Below, piece after piece: positions 1 through 6,664 of a stretch of 19,700 bases of DNA. A program made the position numbers and the translations under genes. How positions within the stretch are numbered: the first letter of the stretch is position 1; each line of letters opens with the position of its first letter. Location: the NCBI GenBank assembly GCA_016208345.1, contig JACQYG010000143.1, positions 1 to 19,700 of the forward strand, in the 5' to 3' direction. The notes under the pieces are model-generated. The model worked only from the letters and a program-made list of their open reading frames with translations. It made no database searches and was not told the DNA's origin. Source of the DNA: Chloroflexota bacterium. Its GTDB lineage: Bacteria; Chloroflexota; DTOL01; JACQYG01.

Positions 1-2
1 CC

Positions 3-476
3 ATCGTGCCGGGGCCGGAGTTCAAGTGCGGGGCGAACGGCGGCAAGCCGTGTGCCTGGGGCGCGGTGAAGTCGCTGCGAGCGCTGGCCAGTCTGCCGCC
101 GGAGCGGAGGCCAGCGCGAGTGAAGAAGGCTGCCGCCACGGCCGCCGACTTCTTGCTCAGTCACGACCTGCCAAAGGCGGACTACCCGTACACCGGGCGA
201 GTGAGTGGCGAGTGGTTCAAGTTCGGCTTTCCACTCTCGTACACCTCGGACGTGCTGGAGGCCTTGTTCGCCCTGGGCGAGGCGGGCTGTGGGCGCGACC
301 CGCGCCTGAAGAACGCGATTGCGTTGGTGCTCTCGAAGCGCGACGCCGACGGGCGCTGGGCGATGAAGCACAGCCTCAATGGGAAGATGTGGGCCGACAT
401 CGAAGTGAAGGGGAAACCGAGTAAGTGGGTGACGTTGAGGGCGCTGAAGGTGTTGAAGATGGCGGGCGCCGGCTGA
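3..476 (+). CDS. Prenyltransferase/squalene-cyclase-repeat-like protein, C-terminal part (5' end outside window)
   Basis: The reading frame is open to the left edge, so only about the last 157 residues are present and the true start lies outside. The fragment is helix-rich and carries WGAVKSLRALASLP and SYTSDVLEALFALGEAG, followed by KRDADGRWAM. This is the alternating helix/QxxDGxW-like pattern of alpha/alpha-barrel proteins related to squalene-hopene cyclases and prenyltransferases. No catalytic DxDD motif is visible in this piece, so an enzymatic role cannot be claimed. Proteins of this kind in Chloroflexota are usually annotated only as hypothetical or as prenyltransferase-repeat proteins. 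The next gene starts about 90 bases downstream on the same strand. The family assignment is from pattern recognition and is moderate. Confidence 0.6.
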   Translation: MVPGPEFKCGANGGKPCAWGAVKSLRALASLPPERRPARVKKAAATAADFLLSHDLPKADYPYTGRVSGEWFKFGFPLSYTSDVLEALFALGEAGCGRDPRLKNAIALVLSKRDADGRWAMKHSLNGKMWADIEVKGKPSKWVTLRALKVLKMAGAG

Positions 477-566
477 CGAGTGACAGGTTGCAGGTCGAGC
501 AACTCATTGCGGGAGAGCTCCATAAGTGGTGCGTAGGACTAAAGCGTGCGAGAGGAGGATAGAACT

Positions 567-827
567 ATGTCCAGCGTTCGAATTGGCGAAGTGACCCACT
601 TCTTCAACCGGATCGGCGTGGCGGTGCTTGCTCTTACCGACACGATTCGCGTGGGCGATACCGTGCACATTCTCGGTCATTCGACGGACTTCCGACAAGA
701 GGTCAAGTCGTTGCAGATCGAGCATCAGCCGGTGAGCGAGGCCGGGTCGGGGCAGGAGGTGGCGATGAAAGTCGAACGCCCCGTGCACCCGCGCGACGCG
801 GTGTTCAAGATTACTGGCGAGGACTGA
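567..827 (+). CDS. Small EF-Tu domain-2-like (translation-factor beta-barrel) protein
   Basis: An 86-residue protein made almost entirely of one beta-barrel resembling domain 2 of translational GTPases. It contains VGDTVHILGHSTDF, then VKSLQIEHQPV and a GQEVAMKV strand, the same order as the VGDxVxIxG / V.S.Q....V..A..G..V.I pattern of EF-Tu domain 2. There is no GTPase domain. Stand-alone proteins of this type, about 80-90 residues long, are known in archaea and several bacterial phyla as translation-elongation-factor-like proteins; their function is not established. The ATG at 567 is preferred over an upstream GTG at 546 because AGGAGG lies at 553-558, eight bases before it. No operon partner is evident. 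Confidence 0.8.
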   Translation: MSSVRIGEVTHFFNRIGVAVLALTDTIRVGDTVHILGHSTDFRQEVKSLQIEHQPVSEAGSGQEVAMKVERPVHPRDAVFKITGED

Positions 828-982
828 GCTCACGAATCGTCCACCTCCCGCCGGTTTGAGTGTTTATTAGCGCAAGAGTCACATCTTCTATCGCGTCGCT
901 GTTTGCTAAGCGCGGTAAATCCAACCCGCGGGAGGATGGGTGAACGCCTGCCCCAAATGAAAGGAGATGATTCGGTGGACGT

Positions 983-1124
983 ATGAACACCTCTCAAGAA
1001 GGCGAAGCACGCGCCTTGAAACTCACACTGGCGGTCTATCTCCTCGTCTTTGCCTTAAAGCTGGCGGTTTACTTTGTGACCGGCGTGATGGCCCTGCTGG
1101 CCGAAGCGCTGCACACCCTGGGCT
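983..1124 (+). pseudogene. Cation diffusion facilitator (CDF) transporter, 5' fragment only
   Basis: The first ~47 codons encode a convincing CDF N-terminus: a short polar leader, then the first membrane segment (LKLTLAVYLLVFALKLAVYF) and VTGVMALLAEALHTLG. In intact CDF zinc/cobalt/iron exporters this runs straight into the metal-binding Asp of membrane segment 2 and about 250 further residues. Here homology stops near 1124. The frame then reads low-complexity Arg/Pro-rich sequence that is the antisense of a response-regulator gene. A GGTGGA ribosome site and an AAAGGAGATG stretch precede the ATG. The remaining product could not transport ions. A real deletion or inversion scar and a mis-join are both possible. 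Confidence 0.65.
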
Positions 1125-1127
1125 GCC

Positions 1128-1277
1128 CGCGCGCGACAAGGCCACTGCCTCTTCCCCATCACTGGCTTCGGCGAGCACACAGATTTCCGCGTCTTCTTCC
1201 AGAAACTCGCGTATGCCTCTGCGCACGACGGCGTGATCGTCGGCGAGAACAACGCGGACTGTGCAATCTGTGCTCAT
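1128..1277 (-). pseudogene. NarL/LuxR-type response regulator, receiver-domain N-terminal fragment
   Basis: Read on the minus strand from the ATG at 1277, the first 50 codons are a typical NarL-family receiver start: VRVVLADDHAVVRRGIREFL, then an acidic patch and EASDGEEAVAL. The paired Asp residues (D13 and D14 in LADDH) of the acidic pocket are present. The phospho-acceptor Asp, expected around residue 55, and the whole HTH domain are missing, because homology ends at about 1130 where the CDF fragment on the other strand begins. The start codon overlaps the methyltransferase stop as ATGA (1277-1274), so the two genes were translationally coupled. The fragment is not expected to be functional. 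Confidence 0.65.
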
Positions 1278-1924
1278 GAGTGTCCGGTCTCCCCGCCTGG
1301 TCGCGCCACAATCAGCTTGACCATCTGCATCGGGCCCAAATGTTCGATGCTCTCGATCTCCAACCCTGCGCGCTTGACATTCTCGACCGTGCGGCGGTTG
1401 ATGTTCGCGCCCCACACACGCACGATGAGCGGGTTCAGTAAATCCATCAGGCGCCCGATGATCGGACGGTCAATCCGAACGTGTTCGAGTAAGAGAATCC
1501 GCCCATCTGGTTTCACCACGCGATTCAACGCGCGCAAACCACGAATGGGATCGGGCACCGAGCAGAAGACAAATGTCGCCGCGGCGGTATCGAAATAATT
1601 GTCGGGGAACTCGAGTGCCTGCACGTCCCCTTCCCGCAGATCAATCGGCGTGCCCAGTTGACGAGCGCGTTCCCGCGCCCGATCCAGCATCCGATCCGCG
1701 AGTTCAATCCCGGTCACGTTCGCGCCGCGCCGGTGACACGGGAAATTCTTGCCCGTGCCCACACCGACTTCGAGGATGTCCCCGCGCGCATGACTCCACA
1801 GCTTTTCGCGCCACAGCTTGAACCTGCGTTCGGACGCAGTCTCAATCAAATCGTAAAAGCGCGCGATCCGATTGTAGCGCGCTTTCGTTTGTGCTGTTGC
1901 CTTCAAATCAATCCCGCTATTCAT
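1274..1924 (-). CDS. Class I SAM-dependent methyltransferase (UbiE/PmtA-like)
   Basis: A full-length 216-residue methyltransferase. Motif I is ILEVGVGTGKN (about residues 50-60), followed by the acidic ribose-binding residue in TGIELADRML (about 71-80) and EGDVQALEF (about 98-106, adenine pocket). The motif IV region is TFVFCSVPDP and a VVKPDGRILLLEHV strand comes next. This layout matches the UbiE / phosphatidylethanolamine-N-methyltransferase-like group. The substrate cannot be told from the sequence: lipids, quinones or small molecules are all possible. GGGGAG four bases before the ATG is a good ribosome site, and a strong promoter lies just upstream. The gene ends in an ATGA overlap with the truncated response regulator, so it was the first gene of a two-gene operon. 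Confidence 0.85.
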   Translation of the reverse strand: MNSGIDLKATAQTKARYNRIARFYDLIETASERRFKLWREKLWSHARGDILEVGVGTGKNFPCHRRGANVTGIELADRMLDRARERARQLGTPIDLREGDVQALEFPDNYFDTAAATFVFCSVPDPIRGLRALNRVVKPDGRILLLEHVRIDRPIIGRLMDLLNPLIVRVWGANINRRTVENVKRAGLEIESIEHLGPMQMVKLIVARPGGETGHS

Positions 1925-1938
1925 TCTTCTCCCCTTGA

Positions 1939-1967
1939 ATCATATCACGTTCATGCCGCGTGTGCAA
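1939..1967 (-). promoter_or_regulatory. Promoter of the methyltransferase gene
   Basis: On the minus strand TTGCAC (1967-1962) is followed by a 17-base spacer and TATGAT (1944-1939), with a TG one base ahead of the -10, i.e. an extended -10. Transcription would begin near 1932, leaving a leader of about ten bases that still includes part of the GGGGAG ribosome site. Confidence 0.6.
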
Positions 1968-1978
1968 ATGCAGGCTGT

Positions 1979-2006
1979 TTGACTTTTCAAATCGCTGTGA
2001 TATACT
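1979..2006 (+). promoter_or_regulatory. Divergent plus-strand promoter of a short transcription unit
   Basis: TTGACT (1979-1984), a 16-base spacer and TATACT (2001-2006) with an upstream TG (TGATATACT). It is back-to-back with the methyltransferase promoter. Its transcript would start near 2013 and reach the strong terminator at 2095-2144. Confidence 0.55.
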
Positions 2007-2012
2007 TTTTCG

Positions 2013-2144
2013 GGGACACGATTGCCAAGTCCGCACGTCGCTGTGCAGAGATGCAAAGGCGGAAGGACAAGCTAGCAAGTTCCAGGCGAAAGGCAAAGCA
2101 CCTACCGTTTGACGCGCGTGCGCGTCGACGTTAGGTGCTTTTTT
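2013..2144 (+). ncRNA. Candidate small RNA of about 130 nt, between a promoter and a terminator
   Basis: The stretch is bounded by a good sigma-70-type promoter and a very strong intrinsic terminator, and holds no convincing gene. The only ORF (ATG at 2051, 27 codons, very basic) runs into the terminator palindrome and ends with TAG inside it. It has no good ribosome site, so it is probably accidental. I compared the sequence mentally with SRP RNA, tmRNA, 6S RNA and common riboswitch cores and recognised none. It could be a small regulatory RNA, or an attenuated leader of the M24 gene that starts 125 bases later. The call rests on architecture only. Confidence 0.35.
2095..2144 (+). terminator. 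Strong intrinsic terminator
   Basis: The outer stem AAAGCACCTA (2095-2104) pairs with TAGGTGCTTT (2132-2141). After one mismatch and a CG/CG pair there is an inner perfect stem, GACGCGC (2111-2117) with GCGCGTC (2120-2126). Six T residues follow at 2139-2144. The A-run on the 5' side means it could also work in the reverse direction. Confidence 0.85.
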
Positions 2145-2269
2145 GTTCGACAATTCGAAGAGCACACACGAACCACTACCCCTGCAGGAACAAAAAGGTT
2201 CGCTAGTTAAGAGGGCATGCTCCATTGAGCCCTTTCCGGAGGCCCTATAAACGAAAAGGAGGTCTAGAA

Positions 2270-3406
2270 ATGATCAGCCATCGCTATCAGGAACGTCTGG
2301 GAGGATGCAGCCGTCTGATGAAAGCAGCAGGGCTTGACGTCTTGCTGCTCACCAAGCCAGCCAACATGTTCTACCTCACCGGTGATGGACGTCTATGCGC
2401 CTACGCCATGATCACCCAGGAGGGGCAGGTCGCCCTGGGCGTGCCCATGACCGACGTGGAGGACGTCAAGCAACTCGCCCACTTCGACCATATCGTCGGC
2501 TTTGAGGACGAGGTGGGCATGATCCACTCCATCGCCCATTACTTCGAGCATTTTGGCATCCAAAAGGGTGTGGTGGGGCTGGAGTACACCTTCCTCACCC
2601 AGTCCATGATGGCCATGGTCACCCATCCCCACGCCAAGCCGGCGGGTGTCACGGTCAAAGACTGCACCCACATCATGTCCGAGCTGCGCATGGTCAAGGA
2701 CGCCGAGGAGATCGACCGCATCGGTGCGGCGGCGAAGGTGGCCGAGGCAGGGATGAAAGCAGCAGTGGAGGCGGTGAAGCCTGGCATCACCGAAAGCCAG
2801 GTGGCCGCCGCGGCCGAGTACGCCATGCGACAGGATGGCGCCGAAGAGTTCTGGCGCACCTACGTTTCCTCTGGCCCGCGCACGAACATCGCCCACGGGC
2901 TACCTACGCTGCGCAAACTGCAAGCGGGCGATTTGGTGATGATCGACGTCCATCCCATCGCCAACGGCTACAGCGCGGACATGTGCCGTACCGTTTGCGT
3001 GGGCAAGCCGACAACGGAGCAGCAGGCCGCCTACGACCTGTACCTGAAGGCCCAGCAGGCCACCATCGCCAAGGCCAGGGCGGGGGTCGGGATGGTCGAG
3101 CTGGAGCAGACCCTGCATGGCGTGCTCAAAGAGGCGGGACACGGCGGGCACGTCTTTGGACCGCCCATCCACGGCGTGGGCATCGAGTTCGAAGAGTCCC
3201 CCTTGCCGCCGGGCCACGCCTTCTTCCACGGCGAGAAGGAGCCGCCGCCGCTGGAAGCCAATGTGGTCATCTCCGTGGGGAATTGCGGGCTGTACACCGG
3301 CCCCTGGGGCGTGCGGGTGGAGGACACGGTGGTGGTCGGCCCAGAGGAACCCATGGTCCTGACCGGCTATCCTCGACGGCTGGAGAAACGACGGGCAAGT
3401 TCCTAA
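2270..3406 (+). CDS. M24-family metallopeptidase (Xaa-Pro peptidase / creatinase-like)
   Basis: A 378-residue cytoplasmic protein with the two-domain layout of the prolidase/creatinase family: an N-terminal creatinase-type domain (about 1-140) and a C-terminal pita-bread catalytic domain. The five metal ligands can be placed: D226 (MIDVHP), D237 (YSADMCRT), H301 (PPIHGVG), E309 (FEESP) and E351 (VRVEDTV). H209 (NIAHGLP) fits the conserved substrate-side His. Family members cleave Xaa-Pro dipeptides or peptides, but close relatives hydrolyse creatine or other C-N bonds, so the exact substrate is open. The ATG at 2270 is chosen because AAAAGGAGG (2254-2262) sits seven bases upstream; a TTG at 2225 lacks a site. 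No signal peptide. Confidence 0.85.
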   Translation: MISHRYQERLGGCSRLMKAAGLDVLLLTKPANMFYLTGDGRLCAYAMITQEGQVALGVPMTDVEDVKQLAHFDHIVGFEDEVGMIHSIAHYFEHFGIQKGVVGLEYTFLTQSMMAMVTHPHAKPAGVTVKDCTHIMSELRMVKDAEEIDRIGAAAKVAEAGMKAAVEAVKPGITESQVAAAAEYAMRQDGAEEFWRTYVSSGPRTNIAHGLPTLRKLQAGDLVMIDVHPIANGYSADMCRTVCVGKPTTEQQAAYDLYLKAQQATIAKARAGVGMVELEQTLHGVLKEAGHGGHVFGPPIHGVGIEFEESPLPPGHAFFHGEKEPPPLEANVVISVGNCGLYTGPWGVRVEDTVVVGPEEPMVLTGYPRRLEKRRASS

Positions 3407-3454
3407 AATTCTGATCGCCGGCCGGTGAGCCCACATCCGAGGGAGTAGTAGTCA

Positions 3455-3658
3455 GTGACAACGGTCGTTCGTGTCTTTCTCCTCAGCACCGCCATAGTGC
3501 TCGGAGCCGCGCTCGTCAGTATCGGCTTGGCGGTGAGCGCGAATAATGTTCTCGTAGGTATAACGGTTAAATATAGCACGATTGGCCAGGGTTGTAGCCT
3601 CTGGTATTCCCCATCGTGTCACACAGCGAGAAAACCGATGGCAACCGCTGTTCTTTAG
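3455..3658 (+). CDS. Doubtful small ORF with one N-terminal membrane segment
   Basis: A 67-codon ORF starting at GTG with GGGAG nine bases upstream. Residues 8-28 form one hydrophobic segment (VFLLSTAIVLGAALVSIGLAV); the rest shows no family. A degenerate hairpin of the type found between other genes here lies inside its 3' half (3586-3604), which argues that the second half is not coding. It may be the 5' remnant of a small membrane protein. The surrounding gap between the M24 gene (ends 3406) and the ctaB gene (starts 3842) holds nothing else I can support. The stretch 3660-3840 contains only short overlapping ORFs without ribosome sites. Confidence 0.25.
   Translation: MTTVVRVFLLSTAIVLGAALVSIGLAVSANNVLVGITVKYSTIGQGCSLWYSPSCHTARKPMATAVL
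3586..3604. repeat. Degenerate member of the intergenic hairpin family
   Basis: CCAG (3586-3589) pairs with CTGG (3601-3604), then GG with CC around a six-base loop, with one bulged T. On the minus strand the loop reads CTACAA, close to the TACAA loop of the perfect hairpin at 16987-17015. Confidence 0.3.
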
Positions 3659-3841
3659 GGAGGAAGGCTATCGGAGCTACTAAGAGCTAATGGCGGAGAG
3701 AGGCTTGGTCGCATATTAAGACCGCAAAAACCCGGGCCAAAGCAATAGAGATACGAATGAAGAGAGATAAGTATCATGTCCCCGGAACTAGCAAAGGTGA
3801 GCAAGTGAGAGGCAGGCGTGCAGCAAAGGGGGAAGATGACT

Positions 3842-4729
3842 ATGCCACCAAGAGCATCGCGGGTGACCTTCAGGGTGCTCCGCACCAGGCTTCGCGCCTA
3901 CTGGACGCTGATCAAGAGCTTGCAGACCGGCTTGCTGCTCGTCACCGGCCTGGCCGGTCACATGAGCGCGCGTTGCCCGCTAACTACCTGGCAGACGCTG
4001 CTGGCTGTGGCCGGGAGCCTGTTCCTGGCGATCAGTGGCAGCACCGTGCTCAACATGATCTACGACCGGGATATTGATCTGCAGATGAAGCGCACATGCC
4101 AACGCCCGCTCCCCTCCGGCCTGGTTACGGTCAGCGAGGCCTTGTTGTTAGGCCTTATCCTGGCTGGGATGGGCGTGGGCTGGGCCGTTGCAATGGCCCC
4201 GCTCTACGGCCTGGTCGTCTTCGCCGGCTTGTTCTTTGACGTAGTGGTCTACACGATCTGGCTCAAGCGACGCACGCCCTGGTCTATCGTCTGGGGTGGA
4301 ATTGCCGGTGGGATGCCGATCCTCGCTGGCCGGGTCCTGGGCACCGGGCAGATTGACCTGATTGGGCTATTCCTTGCCCTGGCCGTGCTGCTGTGGATTC
4401 CCACCCACGTGATGACCTTCAGCATCAAATATGCCGAGGACTATCGCCGTGCGGGCGTACCAGTCTTCCCGAACACCTACGGGGAACGGATCACGCGCCT
4501 GCTCCTGGGCCTATCTACCGGCGCGGCAGTGATCGCGATGCTGCTGGCGGCGTGGCTGAGCGGGTTGCGCTGGGGGTATCTATACGCTACGCTTGGGCTG
4601 GGCGTCGTGCTGTTGGGATTGGCTCTCGTCAGCCTGCTGCGCGCCTCACCCAAACTCAATTTCGCGTTGTACAAGATGGCCTCAGTATATATGCTCATTG
4701 CCATGGTGTTGATTATGGTCGGAGTGTAG
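3842..4729 (+). CDS. ctaB: Heme O synthase-like UbiA prenyltransferase (protoheme IX farnesyltransferase)
   Basis: A 295-residue polytopic membrane protein of the UbiA superfamily with about eight to nine hydrophobic helices. The first Asp-rich motif is NMIYDRDID (residues 71-79), the prenyl-diphosphate/Mg site. The second is YAEDYRRAGVPVFP (197-210). WLKRRTPWSIVWGGIAGGMP (140-159) is the signature of the CtaB/CyoE heme O synthase branch rather than of UbiA or MenA. The expected reaction is farnesylation of protoheme IX to heme O for terminal oxidases. No cytochrome oxidase gene is nearby, so the physiological role is inferred from family alone. The ATG at 3842 is chosen for its nine-base distance from GGGGG (3828-3832); 3836 and a GTG at 3818 are alternatives. 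Confidence 0.75.
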   Translation: MPPRASRVTFRVLRTRLRAYWTLIKSLQTGLLLVTGLAGHMSARCPLTTWQTLLAVAGSLFLAISGSTVLNMIYDRDIDLQMKRTCQRPLPSGLVTVSEALLLGLILAGMGVGWAVAMAPLYGLVVFAGLFFDVVVYTIWLKRRTPWSIVWGGIAGGMPILAGRVLGTGQIDLIGLFLALAVLLWIPTHVMTFSIKYAEDYRRAGVPVFPNTYGERITRLLLGLSTGAAVIAMLLAAWLSGLRWGYLYATLGLGVVLLGLALVSLLRASPKLNFALYKMASVYMLIAMVLIMVGV

Positions 4730-4739
4730 GAAGGAGGCG

Positions 4740-4832
4740 ATGGTGCAGGAACAAAAGGATCGTACCTGCCATCGGCGCGAAGCTTGAAGGAGGTTAGTCG
4801 AGATGTCACAGAAGCTAGCCCCAATCCTTTGA
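4740..4832 (+). pseudogene. Two mini-ORFs with strong ribosome sites after ctaB (gene remnants?)
   Basis: Directly after the ctaB stop, AAGGAGG (4731-4737) precedes a 15-codon ORF (4740-4787). AAGGAGG (4787-4793) then precedes, at nine bases, an ATG opening an 8-codon ORF (4803-4832, MSQKLAPIL). Both have ribosome sites as good as any in the window but stop at once. They look like the starts of following operon genes whose bodies were lost, next to the DnaE2 remnant at 4843. They could also be functional leader peptides; no homology is recognisable. Confidence 0.25.
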
Positions 4833-4842
4833 CTGAGGCGTC

Positions 4843-5310
4843 CTAAACTCGGCTCTTATTGCCTCTCGCCTCGATTCTCCGTGCCACCACGTTCATGGTG
4901 CCGTCCCGCCGGGACACGAGCCCCTGGACCAGCAAAACTGGCTCTTTGATAACGCAGCGATACTCCTCATAGACCTTCGGCCAGACCACTACTGGGACAT
5001 GGCCGAACTCATCCTCCAGGGTGATGAAGACGACACCGCTGGCAGTGTAGGGCCTCTGGCGAAGGATGACGAGGCCGGCCGCTTTAACTTCAGCTCCATC
5101 TTTCATCTTCGATACGGTGGAGCTAGGTATAATATCTTCGCCCAGATGTTGCCTGAGGTGAGCGATCAGGTGGCCGTTTGGATACAGAACCAGGGTGCGG
5201 TATTCACCAACAATCTTCTCCCAGGGAGTAAGCTCTGGCAAGGGCGGAATATCCTGGCTGACTGCCATTTGAGCAACAGGCTCTACCAATGTTTCAAAAT
5301 AGGTTCGCAC
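4843..5310 (-). pseudogene. C-terminal remnant of error-prone DNA polymerase III alpha (DnaE2/ImuC type)
   Basis: The 155-codon frame resembles the extreme C-terminus of DnaE2-type error-prone polymerases: LTPWEKIVGEYRTL, LYPNGHLIAHLR, then an OB-fold with AGLVILRQRPYTASGVVFI, TLEDEFGHVPVVVWP and a final SRRDGTMNVVARRIEA strand. Complete enzymes exceed 1000 residues; the PHP, palm, fingers and thumb are absent. Upstream in frame the sequence is unlike a polymerase and closes at a stop near 5410. The GTG at 5310 has no ribosome site. I therefore read this as a decayed gene end, though a stand-alone OB-fold protein cannot be excluded. The usual partners imuA and imuB are not in the window. Confidence 0.6.
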
Positions 5311-5387
5311 AGCGTTTAATAAGTGCGGTGCAACGGGACGTCGAGGCGATTTTTGTTGCGGCGAATTGCCGGCGGACCGGTGCGGGC

Positions 5388-5570
5388 TCAGGCCAGGAAC
5401 ATAAGGGTCTTAGGCAGTTGCTGGAGCCAAGGGATGCTGGCGGCACCCACCAGGCTTAGCACGATCATCACCAGTAAAGCCAGGACGATCAGGACAACGT
5501 AGAATACGAGCCCGGAGAGCAGGAAGCCGCAGCCGAACTTGAAACCGTCGCCCACGGACAGCCGATTCAT
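5388..5570 (-). CDS. Small membrane protein, 60 aa, unknown function
   Basis: Starts MNRLSVGDGFKFGCGFLLSG and continues into one long hydrophobic stretch (about residues 17-42, rich in Leu, Val and Ile), then a short tail with PWLQQLPK. It probably spans the membrane once or as a hairpin. No signal-peptidase site is evident. The ATG at 5570 is selected because GGAGG lies eight bases ahead and a promoter -10 sits upstream at 5616-5624; the longer frame from 5627 would start before the transcript. It is transcribed alone, downstream of and in the same direction as trpS. I do not recognise the family, but the good promoter and ribosome site make it a believable gene. Confidence 0.65.
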   Translation of the reverse strand: MNRLSVGDGFKFGCGFLLSGLVFYVVLIVLALLVMIVLSLVGAASIPWLQQLPKTLMFLA

Positions 5571-5615
5571 TCTTGACCTCCATAAGGAAATATTCCAGGT
5601 GAAATCTTGGCGGGC

Positions 5616-5624
5616 ATTATAGCA
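5616..5624 (-). promoter_or_regulatory. Extended -10 promoter of the 60-aa membrane protein
   Basis: Minus strand TGCTATAAT matches the TGnTATAAT extended -10 exactly. A weak TTGCGC lies 17 bases farther up (5644-5639). Transcription should start near 5609, giving a leader of about 39 bases. Confidence 0.6.
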
Positions 5625-5674
5625 CATCTCCCCAGCGGGCGCAAAAACATCTTTGGGAGCGTGTTGGAAGCTAG

Positions 5675-6652
5675 CTAGACCAGCTTCATGGCCTCCTTCA
5701 CCTGGCCCAGGGTCTCCTGGGCGATGGCCCGGGCCCGGCGGGCGCCATCCTCGAGCACCTCTTCCACATACCCAGGCCTGGCGGCGAAGGCAGCCCGGCG
5801 CTCCCGGAAAGGGGCAAGAGCGTCGATGAGCCGCTTAGCGAAGATGTGCTTGTCCTCCACGCAGCCGATCTGGGCCGCCCGGCAGCGCTGACCGATCTCT
5901 TCCAGCCGATCAACAGTGTAGATCTTGTGCAGCGAGTAAACGTTACACACCTCAGGGCGGCCAGGGTCCGTGCGGTAACGGCGCTGAGGGTCGGTGACCA
6001 TTTTCAGTACCAGGCGTTTGATCTCCTCGGGCGAGGCGGATATCTCGATGTGGTTATTCAGGCTCTTGCTCATTTTGTTAACGCCGTCGATGCCCATCAC
6101 TCGCGGCACCTGGGTGAGTTTGGCCTGGGGCTCCACCAGCACGGGCCCGAAGAAATAATTGAAACGCCTGACAATCTCCCGGGCGAACTCCAAATGGGGA
6201 AGCTGATCCTCGCCCACCGGGACGGTGTCAGCCTTATACAGGGTGATGTCCGCGGTTTGGAGCACCGGATAGCCCAGGAGACCATAGTTCACGTTATCCG
6301 GCTGCTGGCGAACCTTCTCCTTGAAGGTGGGCAGACGGGTGAGCCAGCCCATGGGCGTCACCATGGACAGGAGCACGTGCAACTCCGCAACCTGGGGAAC
6401 GTGCGACTGCACGAAGACGATGCTTCTCTCCGGGTCAATGCCGGCGGCCAGCCAGTCCAAAACCATTTCCTTAGTGTTTTCCCGGAGCTGTCCTGTGTCC
6501 GCCAGGGTGGTCAAGGCATGCAGGTCCACCACGCAGTAGATACACTGGTATTCGTCCTGCAACGCCACGTAATTCTGGATGGCCCCCAGGTAATTACCCA
6601 GGTGTTGTTTGCCAGTGGGGCGTGCGCCAGAGAAAACGCGGCCTCTCAGCAT
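5675..6652 (-). CDS. trpS: Tryptophanyl-tRNA synthetase
   Basis: A 325-residue class Ic aminoacyl-tRNA synthetase that charges tRNA-Trp. The HIGH-type motif is PTGKQHLGNY (residues 12-21). The tryptophan/ATP pocket motif GEDQLPHLE is at 147-155, and KMSKS is at 193-197 in GVNKMSKSLNN. Length and order match bacterial TrpRS, and nothing is missing. The ATG at 6652 is preceded by AGGAG six bases away. Only 12 bases separate it from the stop of the upstream hypothetical gene, so the two are probably one operon driven from 7535-7563. No T-box or tryptophan-responsive leader can be seen between them. Confidence 0.95.
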   Translation of the reverse strand: MLRGRVFSGARPTGKQHLGNYLGAIQNYVALQDEYQCIYCVVDLHALTTLADTGQLRENTKEMVLDWLAAGIDPERSIVFVQSHVPQVAELHVLLSMVTPMGWLTRLPTFKEKVRQQPDNVNYGLLGYPVLQTADITLYKADTVPVGEDQLPHLEFAREIVRRFNYFFGPVLVEPQAKLTQVPRVMGIDGVNKMSKSLNNHIEISASPEEIKRLVLKMVTDPQRRYRTDPGRPEVCNVYSLHKIYTVDRLEEIGQRCRAAQIGCVEDKHIFAKRLIDALAPFRERRAAFAARPGYVEEVLEDGARRARAIAQETLGQVKEAMKLV

Positions 6653-6664
6653 GCGGTGCTCCTA

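Noticed and set aside
828..982. Possible metal riboswitch before the CDF fragment
   Set aside because: There are some GC-rich pairings, but I could not match the conserved cores of NiCo, manganese or other known riboswitches.
2051..2134. A 27-codon Arg/Lys-rich ORF ahead of the terminator
   Set aside because: It has no good ribosome site, and its last third and stop codon are made of the terminator palindrome.
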